Positions 1-5,822 of a DNA stretch of 29,426 nt are shown here, in pieces. The translations under genes were made by a program, and so were the position numbers. Origin of the DNA: a virus. Positions within the stretch are counted from its first letter, which is position 1. Every line of letters begins with the position of its first letter. Where the stretch lies: IMG/VR virus record IMGVR_UViG_3300042465_002875, positions 1 to 29,426 of that record. One strand, written 5' to 3'. The notes under the pieces were generated by a model. It ran no database searches. It was not told the DNA's origin and saw nothing but the letters and a program-made list of their open reading frames with translations.

Positions 1-1
1 G

Positions 2-310
2 AAGCACATTGTAGGACTTACTACCATTAAAACAAAGATAGTTCGCCAAAACGTACCAATGGAGGTAATTCGATATGATACAGTTACACACATAAGGGAG
101 TTGGCATACTTGGATTCATGCTTCACAGTTTCGGTGGTTGATACTACACTGTCAATCCAATTCAACGACACAATCGAAATCGTTAATTACTTGGGCAAAC
201 GATCAAAGAAATTTCTGTTTTTCAGATATGGCAAAAGGCACGAACACATCAAGGCATTTAGCAAATGCGGACAGATTGAGATCGGTAGTGTTAAGGTAGT
301 TCAAGAGTAA
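2..310 (+). CDS. 3' end of an unrecognised protein, cut by the left edge
   Basis: The frame is open from base 2 to a TAA at 308-310 with no stop, so the ATG at 59 may be internal and the gene probably starts outside the window. About 102 residues are visible. They are basic and rich in beta-prone segments, with no signal peptide or membrane helix. I do not recognise the family. It lies 30 bp upstream of the lysozyme on the same strand and could be the end of a virion or lysis-module protein. Starting at the ATG at 59 would give a stand-alone 83-residue protein; the sequence does not decide between the two. Confidence 0.6.
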   Translation, partial: KHIVGLTTIKTKIVRQNVPMEVIRYDTVTHIRELAYLDSCFTVSVVDTTLSIQFNDTIEIVNYLGKRSKKFLFFRYGKRHEHIKAFSKCGQIEIGSVKVVQE

Positions 311-340
311 CCAATCAGATTTAAGTTCGTAAAATAAAGA

Positions 341-775
341 ATGAAAATAGCAATTGACATAATTAAGAAATTCGAAGGGTGCAAATTAACAAGTTACAAA
401 TGCCAAGCAGGCATCTATACAATCGGATATGGTTCGACTTACTACGAGAATGGCAACAAGGTTAATTCGGGAGATGCAATCAGTCAGCAGCGAGCAGAAT
501 CACTTTTATTGACCACAGTAACCAAGTTTTCATCGGAAGTAAATAAGATCGTTAAATCGAATGTAAACGAGAATCAGAGATCCGCATTAATATCATTTGC
601 CTTTAATCTCGGAGTTGGTGCATTGAAAAAATCAACTCTGCTGAAATTAGTGAACGCAAATCCGAATGATCCCCAGATTGCACATGAGTTTATGAAGTGG
701 GTGAATGCAGGAGGCAAACCATCGAATGGATTAATCAATCGCAGGAGAGCAGAATTGCATCTATATTTTAGCTGA
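341..775 (+). CDS. Endolysin, GH24 (T4/P22-type) lysozyme
   Basis: This 144-residue protein should cleave the MurNAc-GlcNAc bond of peptidoglycan to release phage at the end of infection. The N-terminus has the family signature: Glu12 in KKFEG, Cys21, then Thr27 in GIYTIGYGS. This fits the E-x8-(D/C)-x5-T catalytic spacing of phage lysozymes, in the Cys variant. Further family features are NQRSALISFAFNLG (about 97-110) and a C-terminal NRRRAEL motif. The length is that of a single-domain GH24 enzyme with no cell-wall binding domain. No cleavable signal peptide is seen; the N-terminal residues are the first helix of the fold. It is followed two bases later by a small membrane protein, the usual endolysin-holin pairing. 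Confidence 0.93.
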   Translation: MKIAIDIIKKFEGCKLTSYKCQAGIYTIGYGSTYYENGNKVNSGDAISQQRAESLLLTTVTKFSSEVNKIVKSNVNENQRSALISFAFNLGVGALKKSTLLKLVNANPNDPQIAHEFMKWVNAGGKPSNGLINRRRAELHLYFS

Positions 776-777
776 TC

Positions 778-993
778 ATGCCAGTACGAAAAAAATGGTT
801 TGAAAAATATTTAACTTGGTCAAATGCAGCATTGTTTCTGATCATGCCAATACTTTTTTATTTCGGATTCGGATTACTTACCGGGCGAATGAAATCAGAA
901 ACAGCAGCCGCAGGAATGATTACATGGAGTGGAGTTGGTACTGGTCTTGCTCTTATGATACAACAATTTAAAAAGAAACCTGATGGGGAGTGA
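778..993 (+). CDS. Small two-helix membrane protein, candidate holin
   Basis: This 71-residue protein has a basic, aromatic N-terminus, a strong hydrophobic segment at about residues 17-35 and a second, weaker one at about 43-62 after a short polar turn. It ends in the charged tail QQFKKKPDGE. Size, topology and position directly after the lysozyme suggest a holin or antiholin that lets the endolysin reach the cell wall. No named holin family is recognised, so the role rests on context. Its 3' end overlaps the next gene by 11 bp in another frame. Confidence 0.6.
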   Translation: MPVRKKWFEKYLTWSNAALFLIMPILFYFGFGLLTGRMKSETAAAGMITWSGVGTGLALMIQQFKKKPDGE

Positions 994-1336
994 TACTGTA
1001 ATATATTATGGTTGGTCAGAAAATCCTAGACAATTTCCTGATACAATGCCTGATGGTCGGGTGTTTATTTCGCAGGATATAATCGGAGTTGATACGTTCA
1101 ATTATTACACGTGGTTGCCAATTCCAAAACCGACTATCTTTCAACCTATGGAAATTAAAACTACTGAACATCATGTATCTGCTCCCAAACATCACATTGA
1201 AATATATTCGCATCCTGCTGTTGCAAAGCCTTTAGAATGGGAACAGTCAGGTTCAATGCTATCCTATTGCGGTTTATCGCTTGGTGTTGCAATTTGGTTG
1301 GGGTGTCTTGCAGTTAAGATATTTCAACCTTCATAA
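983..1336 (+). CDS. Unknown protein with a C-terminal membrane anchor
   Basis: This protein of 117 residues has a polar N-terminal region of about 90 residues, rich in Pro, His and aromatic residues, then one hydrophobic segment (about 91-113, including GLSLGVAIWLGCLAV) and a short basic tail. It would be a tail-anchored inner-membrane protein. It follows the lysozyme and candidate holin, so a lysis-accessory role such as a spanin-like component is possible, but no lipobox or coiled coil is seen. Its last 13 bp overlap the 3' end of a minus-strand gene, so transcription converges here. Function unknown. Confidence 0.5.
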   Translation: MGSDTVIYYGWSENPRQFPDTMPDGRVFISQDIIGVDTFNYYTWLPIPKPTIFQPMEIKTTEHHVSAPKHHIEIYSHPAVAKPLEWEQSGSMLSYCGLSLGVAIWLGCLAVKIFQPS

Positions 1337-1446
1337 AACTCATCACTATCGTTATTTTCACTCCTCTTTCGTGATCTCTTTGAGGTTAGAATCGAAATCA
1401 TTGCAGCCCAAAAGATAAGGATGCCAATTACTATGAGGTCTTTCAT
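1324..1446 (-). CDS. 40-residue membrane peptide coupled to the XRE regulator
   Basis: A short minus-strand frame starts with an ATG whose ATGA overlaps the TGA of the upstream regulator gene (4-bp overlap). The product begins MKDLIVIGILIFWAAMIS, a single membrane helix at about residues 3-20, followed by the very basic stretch TSKRSRKRS and an acidic C-terminus. Helix plus positive patch predicts a type II or tail-in orientation with the basic part in the cytoplasm. The exact overlap, clean hydrophobic-basic pattern and co-orientation support a real gene. Its role is unknown: it could act with the repressor, for example as a superinfection-exclusion or toxin-like peptide. Confidence 0.55.
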   Translation of the reverse strand: MKDLIVIGILIFWAAMISILTSKRSRKRSENNDSDEFYEG

Positions 1447-1664
1447 CGTGCTTTAATTTTAAGTTGGTTCGCCTTGTAGCAGTCCTTTATTGCCTGCAAA
1501 AGTTCAAATGCTAATTTAGGAGTTATATTCTCTCTGCCTGTTTCTATTTGCGATATAAACGAGGCATTGGCATATCCCATCGCATCGGCAATCTGTTGCT
1601 GTGTTACTCCTTTAAGTTTTCGCAGCTTCCAAATTTGGAGGGAAAATGGTTCTTTTGATTTCAT
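1443..1664 (-). CDS. XRE/Cro-CI family transcriptional regulator
   Basis: This is a compact helix-turn-helix protein of 73 residues from the start chosen here (MKSKEPF). The HTH is seen in LKGVTQQQIADAMGYANASF and ISQIETGRENITP, the classic XRE pattern, filling nearly the whole protein with no dimerisation or peptidase domain. An in-frame ATG at 1682 would add six residues. It lies upstream of the -7 promoter box at 1677-1670, so the transcript would probably not contain it, and the ATG at 1664 is preferred. The gene is divergent from the recombination operon across a palindromic operator, fitting a repressor of that operon and of itself. The downstream membrane-peptide gene overlaps its stop. 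Confidence 0.85.
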   Translation of the reverse strand: MKSKEPFSLQIWKLRKLKGVTQQQIADAMGYANASFISQIETGRENITPKLAFELLQAIKDCYKANQLKIKAR

Positions 1665-1669
1665 GCCGA

Positions 1670-1700
1670 CAAAGATAAACATATTTTCCTAATAAAAAAA
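1670..1700 (-). promoter_or_regulatory. Minus-strand promoter for the XRE regulator
   Basis: Read on the minus strand, TATCTTTG (1677-1670) matches the Bacteroidota -7 consensus TAnnTTTG exactly, with TTTT (1700-1697) 19 bases upstream as a 3-of-4 match to the -33 TTTG. The expected transcript start falls within a base or two of the ATG at 1664, implying a leaderless or nearly leaderless message. Confidence 0.55.
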
Positions 1701-1721
1701 TTAGGTTTATTGAATATGTTT
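1677..1721. promoter_or_regulatory. Palindromic operator between the divergent promoters
   Basis: Two nested inverted repeats lie between the two -7 boxes. The inner arms are CCTAAT (1688-1693) and ATTAGG (1700-1705) around six A. The outer arms are AAACATATT (1677-1685) and AATATGTTT (1713-1721). The inner palindrome covers both -33 regions, so a bound XRE dimer could block both promoters at once. Operator function is inferred from symmetry and position. Confidence 0.6.
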
Positions 1722-1733
1722 GCTTTATCTTTG
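1701..1733 (+). promoter_or_regulatory. Plus-strand promoter for the small-peptide/recombination operon
   Basis: TATCTTTG at 1726-1733 fits TAnnTTTG exactly, and TTAG at 1701-1704 lies 21 bases upstream as a 3-of-4 match to TTTG. The start would be near 1738, leaving a short A-rich leader before the ATG at 1755. It probably drives genes from 1755 through recT and the exonuclease. Confidence 0.6.
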
Positions 1734-1754
1734 CCGAAACAAAAAAACTAAACC

Positions 1755-1871
1755 ATGAAACAAATTCAACCAACCAATCTACAAGTATTCGCAATGGGCT
1801 TATCAGCTATCATTGCAGGATCGTTCTTATGCTCCTTTATGTGGGCTATTATTGATTTACTAATTAAATAA
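1755..1871 (+). CDS. 38-residue single-helix membrane peptide
   Basis: This is the first frame after the plus-strand promoter, ending in TAA. The product has a polar N-terminus (MKQIQPTNLQ) and then one hydrophobic stretch at about residues 11-37, including GLSAIIAGSFL and MWAIIDLLI. It is a plausible single-pass inner-membrane peptide, expressed first from the repressed operon and placed 8 bp before the next gene. It has no recognisable family. The leading position and clean helix support a real gene, but at this length the evidence is modest. Confidence 0.5.
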   Translation: MKQIQPTNLQVFAMGLSAIIAGSFLCSFMWAIIDLLIK

Positions 1872-1879
1872 CAACTAAC

Positions 1880-2155
1880 ATGGGACTACCAAAAGGAAGG
1901 TCTAACAATTTAAACGGGAGACCTATTGGATCAGTAAATAAAGACAAGGCTTTGGTCACATCTTTTTTAGACTATTTAGTAGATAGCGGTTTTGAAAAAT
2001 TCGAGATTGAGATGAACAAACTAAAAGGAAAGGACTACATAAAAATATTTTTATCTATCGCAAAAATAATGTCTCACGATAGAAGCCACGTACAAGCAAA
2101 TGAAAAGTTAATTCAATTTTTTAACCAAAAAATAAAACAAGATGGGACTAATTAG
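1880..2155 (+). CDS. Small basic phage protein with an NGRP N-terminal motif
   Basis: This 91-residue protein begins with a basic segment, MGLPKGRSNNLNGRPIGS. It resembles the N-terminal KGxxxNxNGRPxGS motif of DUF5681-like and small-terminase-like phage proteins, which is AT-hook-like and may contact DNA. The remainder is predicted helical and rich in Lys, Phe and Ile. It belongs to the recombination operon behind the divergent promoter, overlapping the next gene by 14 bp. A DNA-binding accessory role is possible; the family is not firmly recognised. Confidence 0.6.
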   Translation: MGLPKGRSNNLNGRPIGSVNKDKALVTSFLDYLVDSGFEKFEIEMNKLKGKDYIKIFLSIAKIMSHDRSHVQANEKLIQFFNQKIKQDGTN

Positions 2156-2363
2156 CAAAGAAAAGGCAAGTAGTAAAGCAATATTTGATCATTTGTGTGA
2201 TCAGATGCACAAGTTAAGCGCAAAGTTAATCAGCGTTGAAGATGCAAAGGCACAAGCAAACCTCGCAAAACAAGCAAATAATGTTATGAAGTATGAACTT
2301 GACAGGGGAATTGCTTATGCAAAGTTTGGAGATAAGATGCATATTTTTGAACTGGACCGTTAA
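2142..2363 (+). CDS. Conserved-type small early protein upstream of recT
   Basis: This 73-residue, all-helical, soluble protein contains the segment EDAKAQANLAKQANNVMKYELDRG (about residues 34-57). The same kind of sequence occurs in small early proteins of many phages, often near replication or recombination genes, with no established biochemical role. It starts 14 bp inside the previous gene and ends 33 bp before recT, so it is part of the same operon. Function unknown. Confidence 0.6.
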   Translation: MGLISKEKASSKAIFDHLCDQMHKLSAKLISVEDAKAQANLAKQANNVMKYELDRGIAYAKFGDKMHIFELDR

Positions 2364-2396
2364 AATTTAATTTTACTAATTAACAACTAAACAATC

Positions 2397-3257
2397 ATGG
2401 AAACTACACCCGTAAAACAAACCAATTCAATCAAGTCATTCTTTGAGCAAGACTCGGTAAAGAATAGATTTCAAGAGATGCTTGGAAAGAAAGCAACTCC
2501 ATTCCTAGCTTCGATCGTTCAGATTACAGCTAACAATTCAATGTTAAAGAATGCCGATCCGATCAGTATTTACAATTCAGCATTGATGGCTGCAACTTTA
2601 GATTTGCCGATCAATCAGAACTTAGGATTTGCGTACATTGTACCTTATGGCAAGGCAGCTCAGTTTCAAATTGGATGGAAAGGAATGGTTCAACTTGCTC
2701 AAAGATCAGGTCAGTACACAGCTATTAACGTGATCGAAGTTTACGAGAATCAATTTGAATCCTTTAATACGCTAACCGAAGAAATGAAAGCGGATTTCTC
2801 AATACCGGGAGATGGAAAGGTAGTTGGATATGTAGCTTATTTTAGATTGATCAACGGCTTTGAAAAGACTTCATTCTGGACGATTGACAAAGTAACCAAA
2901 CATGGCAAGAAATATTCCAAGTCATTCAATGGTAGTTCATCCCCATGGCAATCTTCATTTGATGAAATGGCAAAGAAGACCGTTCTAAAGTCTACCTTAT
3001 CAAAGTGGGGTATATTATCAATTGAGATGCAAACTGCTGTGAGAGTTGATCAGGCAGTTATTAAGGATGATCTAGGAAACGAGGTTGAGTATATTGATCA
3101 CGAGGAAATGAAACCCGATCCAAAGATTGAACGCATGAAAGCCTTAATCGAATCAGCAACTTCAACTATTGAACTTGATGGGTATTCTGCGGATGTTCCT
3201 GCTGAATTGCAAGAGGAATTTCAAGATAAGTACATGAGTTTACTTGATGCGAAATGA
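2397..3257 (+). CDS. recT: RecT-family single-strand annealing recombinase
   Basis: This 286-residue protein should anneal complementary single strands after exonuclease resection, as in the RecET and lambda Red systems. The conserved RecT core is visible: MAATLDLPINQNLGFAYIVP (about 57-76), YGKAAQFQIGWKGMVQLAQRSGQY (77-100) and the later MAKKTVLKSTLSKWG region (about 191-205). The acidic C-terminal tail is typical of annealases, and the length is close to E. coli RecT (269). The stop overlaps the start of the exonuclease gene (ATGA), pairing the two partners translationally. The recombinase probably serves concatemer formation and repair of the replicating phage genome. Confidence 0.93.
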   Translation: METTPVKQTNSIKSFFEQDSVKNRFQEMLGKKATPFLASIVQITANNSMLKNADPISIYNSALMAATLDLPINQNLGFAYIVPYGKAAQFQIGWKGMVQLAQRSGQYTAINVIEVYENQFESFNTLTEEMKADFSIPGDGKVVGYVAYFRLINGFEKTSFWTIDKVTKHGKKYSKSFNGSSSPWQSSFDEMAKKTVLKSTLSKWGILSIEMQTAVRVDQAVIKDDLGNEVEYIDHEEMKPDPKIERMKALIESATSTIELDGYSADVPAELQEEFQDKYMSLLDAK

Positions 3258-3946
3258 TGGACTTTAGCAAAGTATTATTCAGGTGTAGTTCACTAGGCAA
3301 AATTATGACAGACCCTCGGAGTAAATCCGAGGTTCTTTCCTCAACCTGCATAGATGAACTTATAAAGGTGTACGCAAAGGTGAAATATGGTCGCAGTCGA
3401 GATATTACTTCTAAGTACTTGGAAAAAGGAATTGCGATGGAAGAAGAAGCTATTACGCTATATTCTAAATTTAAACGTGATTATTTCGTAAATAACAAAG
3501 CGAGGATGAGCAATGATTTCATCACAGGTGAATGGGACATCTTAAAGAGCGAGGTTGTAACCGATACAAAATGCAGTTGGGATCTGATTACATTCTTAAA
3601 GGCTTCCAAAGGTGAAATCAACAAAGACTACTTCTATCAATTGCATGGCTACATGGCATTGACTGGAGCAAAGTCTGCTGTTGTTGCCTATTGTTTGGTG
3701 AACACTCCTGAGAATCTCGTTCAATCTGAGATCAAATCGACTTGGTATAAGATGGGATGTCCTGATGAATCGTCTGATGAATGGCAAAATGTTGTTCAAG
3801 AAATTCAAATGTTGGGAAAATACGACGATATCCCGGTATCAGAACGTGTATTTGAGTTCAATATTGAGCGAGATGAGGCAATAATTGAGAAAATAAACAG
3901 TCGTGTAACTCAATGTAGGCAATGGATGCAAGATAATTTTAAATAA
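3254..3946 (+). CDS. YqaJ/lambda-exonuclease-type recombination nuclease
   Basis: This 230-residue protein has the PD-(D/E)xK exonuclease core: an acidic helix EKGIAMEEEAITLY (57-70), Asp95 in GEWDI, then Asp104-Thr-Lys106 in VVTDTKCSW, and downstream YFYQLHGYMALTG (about 125-137), the conserved Gln helix. This is the arrangement of the YqaJ family, which degrades one strand of duplex DNA to feed the RecT annealase. Length fits lambda exonuclease (226). The start overlaps the recT stop; a second ATG at 3257 is equally possible. A GC-rich hairpin lies about 60 bases into the frame. The last residues are helical and polar. Confidence 0.88.
   Translation: MMDFSKVLFRCSSLGKIMTDPRSKSEVLSSTCIDELIKVYAKVKYGRSRDITSKYLEKGIAMEEEAITLYSKFKRDYFVNNKARMSNDFITGEWDILKSEVVTDTKCSWDLITFLKASKGEINKDYFYQLHGYMALTGAKSAVVAYCLVNTPENLVQSEIKSTWYKMGCPDESSDEWQNVVQEIQMLGKYDDIPVSERVFEFNIERDEAIIEKINSRVTQCRQWMQDNFK
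3314..3332 (+). other. GC-rich hairpin within the exonuclease start region
   Basis: CCTCGGA (3314-3320) and TCCGAGG (3326-3332) form a perfect 7-bp stem with loop GTAAA, followed by TTCTTT. In an AT-rich genome this is conspicuous. It could slow ribosomes or weakly attenuate transcription between recT and the end of the nuclease gene. The U-tract is interrupted, so a true terminator is doubtful. Confidence 0.35.
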
Positions 3947-3959
3947 TTCTTTGAAATAG

Positions 3960-3991
3960 TTTGCAGAATAGAAATAAAAGAGTTTACTTTG
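3960..3991 (+). promoter_or_regulatory. Promoter of the small early gene operon
   Basis: TTTG at 3960-3963 lies 20 bases before TTACTTTG (3984-3991), which matches TAnnTTTG except for one base. Spacing is within the usual 19-21. The transcript would begin near 3996 and reach the ATG at 4023 after about 27 A-rich bases. It sits in the 76-bp gap after the exonuclease gene. Confidence 0.6.
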
Positions 3992-4022
3992 ACAAATCAA
4001 ACAGCAACTAAAAACAGAAAAC

Positions 4023-4292
4023 ATGACAACAGCAACTTTAAATATCTCGCAAGTTTTAACAGTAATAACTTCAAATTGTGTGTACACTACTAAGCTATCT
4101 AATTTAGTAAGTGAAGCAAATAAGTTTAATCAAGTTAATATTAACGGTCTTGCTAAAGTTGAAAAGCTTAATAAATATCTAGGTGTATTAAATGCTAATG
4201 GTTATTCTGTTATCTGCGAAAATTGGAATCAGCCTAGCGAAATACTTGAGGGAATAAATAATTTTTCAATCGAACTATGCAAAAACAAATAA
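4023..4292 (+). CDS. Unknown 89-residue early protein
   Basis: This is the first gene behind the promoter at 3960-3991. The protein is soluble, rich in Asn and Leu, with predicted helices at about 25-60 (SNLVSEANKFNQVNINGLAKVEKLNKYLGVL) and no motif I recognise. It starts with MTTATLNISQ and ends with the basic tail ELCKNK. It overlaps the following RHH-like gene by 16 bp. As a first early gene it may be host-directed, but the sequence gives no function. Confidence 0.55.
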   Translation: MTTATLNISQVLTVITSNCVYTTKLSNLVSEANKFNQVNINGLAKVEKLNKYLGVLNANGYSVICENWNQPSEILEGINNFSIELCKNK

Positions 4293-4444
4293 AACCAACC
4301 AGAGGAGGCACTCGCAAAGGGGCAGGTGCAAAACCTAAATACAACGAACCGACCACAACTATTGCATTCAGAGTACCGATAAGCAAAGTTGAAGAAATCA
4401 AATCACTTGTAAAATCCAAACTAATTAAATACTTGAAATCATGA
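4277..4444 (+). CDS. 55-residue basic protein, probable ribbon-helix-helix type
   Basis: A short frame starts inside the previous gene and ends with ATGA overlap to the next. The product has a Gly/Arg/Lys-rich N-terminus (RGGTRKGAGAKPKY), then a strand-like segment TTTIAFRVPI and a helix KVEEIKSLVKSKLIKYL. The order strand, Arg-Val-Pro turn, helix is that of ribbon-helix-helix DNA-binding proteins and of short GAGRKPK-type phage proteins. It might regulate early genes or bind DNA non-specifically. Only one full helix is present, so the fold would need dimerisation or is partial. Confidence 0.6.
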   Translation: MQKQIKPTRGGTRKGAGAKPKYNEPTTTIAFRVPISKVEEIKSLVKSKLIKYLKS

Positions 4445-4644
4445 CAATCGAAGAATTTGAAAAACTGACCATTGAGCAGTTAGAACTTGAAGAATTTGAA
4501 TGCAAATCATTCATAGTAGGAATTGAAAAGACAAAAGGCAAAAGCCCTGAGTATAACGTCTATCTGATCACAGATGAAAAGAACCTTGTCGGATCACATT
4601 CAGATCCATTAAAAGCAATTCTAAGGGCAATATTTAAGGGATGA
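4441..4644 (+). CDS. Unknown acidic 67-residue protein
   Basis: This small protein has an acidic N-terminus with many Glu residues (MTIEEFEKLTIEQLELEEFE) and a compact C-terminal part containing YNVYLITDEKNLVGSHSDPLKAILRAIF. It looks like a small alpha/beta protein. Both ends overlap neighbours by four bases (ATGA), placing it firmly in the coupled early operon. The acidity would suit a protein inhibitor or DNA mimic, but that is only a guess; no family is recognised. Confidence 0.6.
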   Translation: MTIEEFEKLTIEQLELEEFECKSFIVGIEKTKGKSPEYNVYLITDEKNLVGSHSDPLKAILRAIFKG

Positions 4645-4826
4645 GCGCACAATCAGAACGAGCGCATGAACAGGCTAGGAAGTTTGTCCATCAGCATCAC
4701 TACATGTACGCAACCGACATCGACTATTGGGTGCAGATTATCGCAATTCAATTACTGAACTTCTATCAAGAAGAAACAAGAGAACAAACTGAAACAATTG
4801 AACGAGAAATAAGCAAGTACTTATGA
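4641..4826 (+). CDS. Unknown 61-residue helical early protein
   Basis: This short protein is predicted almost entirely helical, with a His-rich N-terminal half (RKFVHQHHYMYATD) and a C-terminal charged helix (YQEETREQTETIEREISKYL) that could form a coiled coil. It has no membrane segment. Its start and stop overlap the neighbouring genes in ATGA, so it should be translated together with them. No known family or function is evident. Confidence 0.55.
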   Translation: MSAQSERAHEQARKFVHQHHYMYATDIDYWVQIIAIQLLNFYQEETREQTETIEREISKYL

Positions 4827-5053
4827 CACCGAAAGAGAAAGCAGAACAGTTGGCAGATTCATTTTTAACGGCATCATTTGGAAAAATGCAAGAATATGTG
4901 CCCGTTCCTTATGAATTTGCAAAACAATGCGCTCTAATCGCAGTTAATCAAATAATTTTAGCCAATCCACATTCTAATCCATTAAATACATTTGATACTT
5001 TTTCAACTATGCATTATTGGAAAAAAGTAAAACAAGAAATAGAGAAGTTATGA
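4823..5053 (+). CDS. Small early phage protein, MTPKEKA type
   Basis: This 76-residue protein has the layout of a small family found in many Bacteroidota phages: N-terminal MTPKEKAEQLADSF, a central helix AKQCALIAVNQIILANP, and a C-terminal YWKKVKQEIEKL. The family has no known biochemical role. Here it is coupled at both ends by ATGA overlaps and is followed by a second family member-like gene with a similar Ala/Gln-rich helix. Identification is from general resemblance of these three segments. Confidence 0.7.
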   Translation: MTPKEKAEQLADSFLTASFGKMQEYVPVPYEFAKQCALIAVNQIILANPHSNPLNTFDTFSTMHYWKKVKQEIEKL

Positions 5054-5262
5054 AAAATCAAACAGCAATTGAGTATTTAATTGATGCCTTATCACCCGTA
5101 ATTGCTATAAGGTTAAGTGAAATCTATATTAAAGAACTAACCGAACAAGCCCTCGCAATGGAAAAGCAGCAGATCATTGAGGCTTATTCAAATAACGGAT
5201 GGAATGATAACGACCAAAAAGCAGATGCAGAACTATACTACAAACAAACCTACAAACTATGA
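5050..5262 (+). CDS. Small early phage protein, EKQQIIEAY type
   Basis: The start chosen is the ATG at 5050, which overlaps the previous stop as ATGA and gives 70 residues beginning MKNQTAIEYL. An in-frame ATG at 5017 inside the previous gene would add 11 basic residues with no support. The core ALAMEKQQIIEAYSNNGWND followed by AELYYKQTYKL matches a small protein type that in Bacteroidota phages accompanies MTPKEKA proteins. It is soluble and helical; its function is unknown. Confidence 0.68.
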   Translation: MKNQTAIEYLIDALSPVIAIRLSEIYIKELTEQALAMEKQQIIEAYSNNGWNDNDQKADAELYYKQTYKL

Positions 5263-5486
5263 AAGCAACACCGAAAAGATACAGAGATACAAGAGTGGTT
5301 CAATTACAAGGCAACGTCTATGAAGTTGAATGCGATGTTTATCCGGGCGAACCTGAGACGAGAGATTATCCCGGCAGCGGTGATGAGATCGTAATCCTTT
5401 CAATCACTTTAGACGATGAGGAAGTAATGGACTCACTTACAATTAGCGAAATAGTACAAATCGAAGAACTAGCTTTGGGATTATGA
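5259..5486 (+). CDS. Unknown acidic 75-residue protein
   Basis: The protein has a short basic start (MKATPKRYRDTR), a beta-rich middle (VVQLQGNVYEVECDVYPGEPE) and a strongly acidic C-terminal half (TLDDEEVMDSLTISEIVQIEEL). The acidic second half might mimic nucleic acid or bind a basic partner, but no family is recognised. It is joined to both neighbours by ATGA overlaps within the early operon. Confidence 0.55.
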   Translation: MKATPKRYRDTRVVQLQGNVYEVECDVYPGEPETRDYPGSGDEIVILSITLDDEEVMDSLTISEIVQIEELALGL

Positions 5487-5686
5487 CAAACCTAACTATT
5501 TATAAAAGGGCGCATGAATTGACCTTTGTTCAGTTCTGTCGGTGGATGAACTCACGTAGAATCCGTAATTCCAATAACGCAAGAACTTTGCCTTCCTCCG
5601 TTGTCGAATGTAATGAGGTTGGCAGCTCGATAACAATAGTAACAAAATTAAAAGGCGCATTGCCTATTTACGAAGATGTGGATTAA
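5483..5686 (+). CDS. Unknown 67-residue protein, last gene of the early operon
   Basis: This small basic protein has an aromatic N-terminal region (FVQFCRWMNSRRIRNSNNAR) and a C-terminal beta-hairpin-like part (SITIVTKLKGALPIYED). Arg and Asn density suggests possible nucleic-acid contact, though no motif is recognised. It starts in ATGA overlap with its neighbour. The -33 part of the next promoter lies inside its last codons, marking the end of this operon. Confidence 0.5.
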   Translation: MTNLTIYKRAHELTFVQFCRWMNSRRIRNSNNARTLPSSVVECNEVGSSITIVTKLKGALPIYEDVD

Positions 5687-5699
5687 ATAGTTATATTTG
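5667..5699 (+). promoter_or_regulatory. Promoter of the helicase leader RNA
   Basis: TATATTTG (5692-5699) is a perfect TAnnTTTG -7 element. TTTA (5667-5670) lies 21 bases upstream as a 3-of-4 match to the -33 TTTG. Expected initiation is near 5704-5706, so the transcript begins with the structured region and reaches the helicase ATG only after the terminator-like hairpin. Confidence 0.65.
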
Positions 5700-5703
5700 C
5701 AAA

Positions 5704-5822
5704 GTCCAAACGGACAATCAAGCAGGCTGGAATCTGATTGATAGAGAAACTTAAACATCCCTGTCAGGGAGCAGAGCCAACAGAAATGTTGATTCCAACT
5801 GCAAACTGACAGGGATTTTTTT
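5704..5822 (+). ncRNA. Structured leader or small RNA upstream of the helicase
   Basis: About 119 bases from the predicted transcript start to the T-tract fold into nested helices. Hairpin 1 is GTCC/GGAC (5704-5707/5712-5715). Hairpin 2 is CAATCA/TGATTG (5715-5720/5735-5740, sharing base 5715 with hairpin 1). A long arm is built from an 11-bp stem (5757-5767/5806-5816), GCAG/CTGC (5771-5774/5799-5802) and CAACA/TGTTG closed by a GAAA tetraloop (5778-5791). The loop of hairpin 2 has TGGAATC (5728-5734), complementary to GATTCCA (5791-5797) inside the long arm. This would be a possible 7-bp loop-loop or pseudoknot contact, competing with the last base pair of the GAAA arm. It may be an attenuator controlling the replication operon or a free phage sRNA. 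It matches no RNA class I know. Confidence 0.6.
5757..5822 (+). terminator. Terminator-like hairpin immediately before the helicase
   Basis: ATCCCTGTCAG (5757-5767) pairs perfectly with CTGACAGGGAT (5806-5816), followed by a T-run ending at 5822, three bases before the helicase ATG. The 5' arm contains CCCTGTCAGGG (5759-5769), itself a short palindrome, so the arm could fold alone and free the terminator stem. Such mutually exclusive pairing is typical of attenuators. Confidence 0.6.

Noticed and set aside
5017-5049. Upstream start for the 70-residue early gene
   Set aside because: It would lie inside the previous gene; the ATG at 5050 has the ATGA overlap seen throughout the operon.
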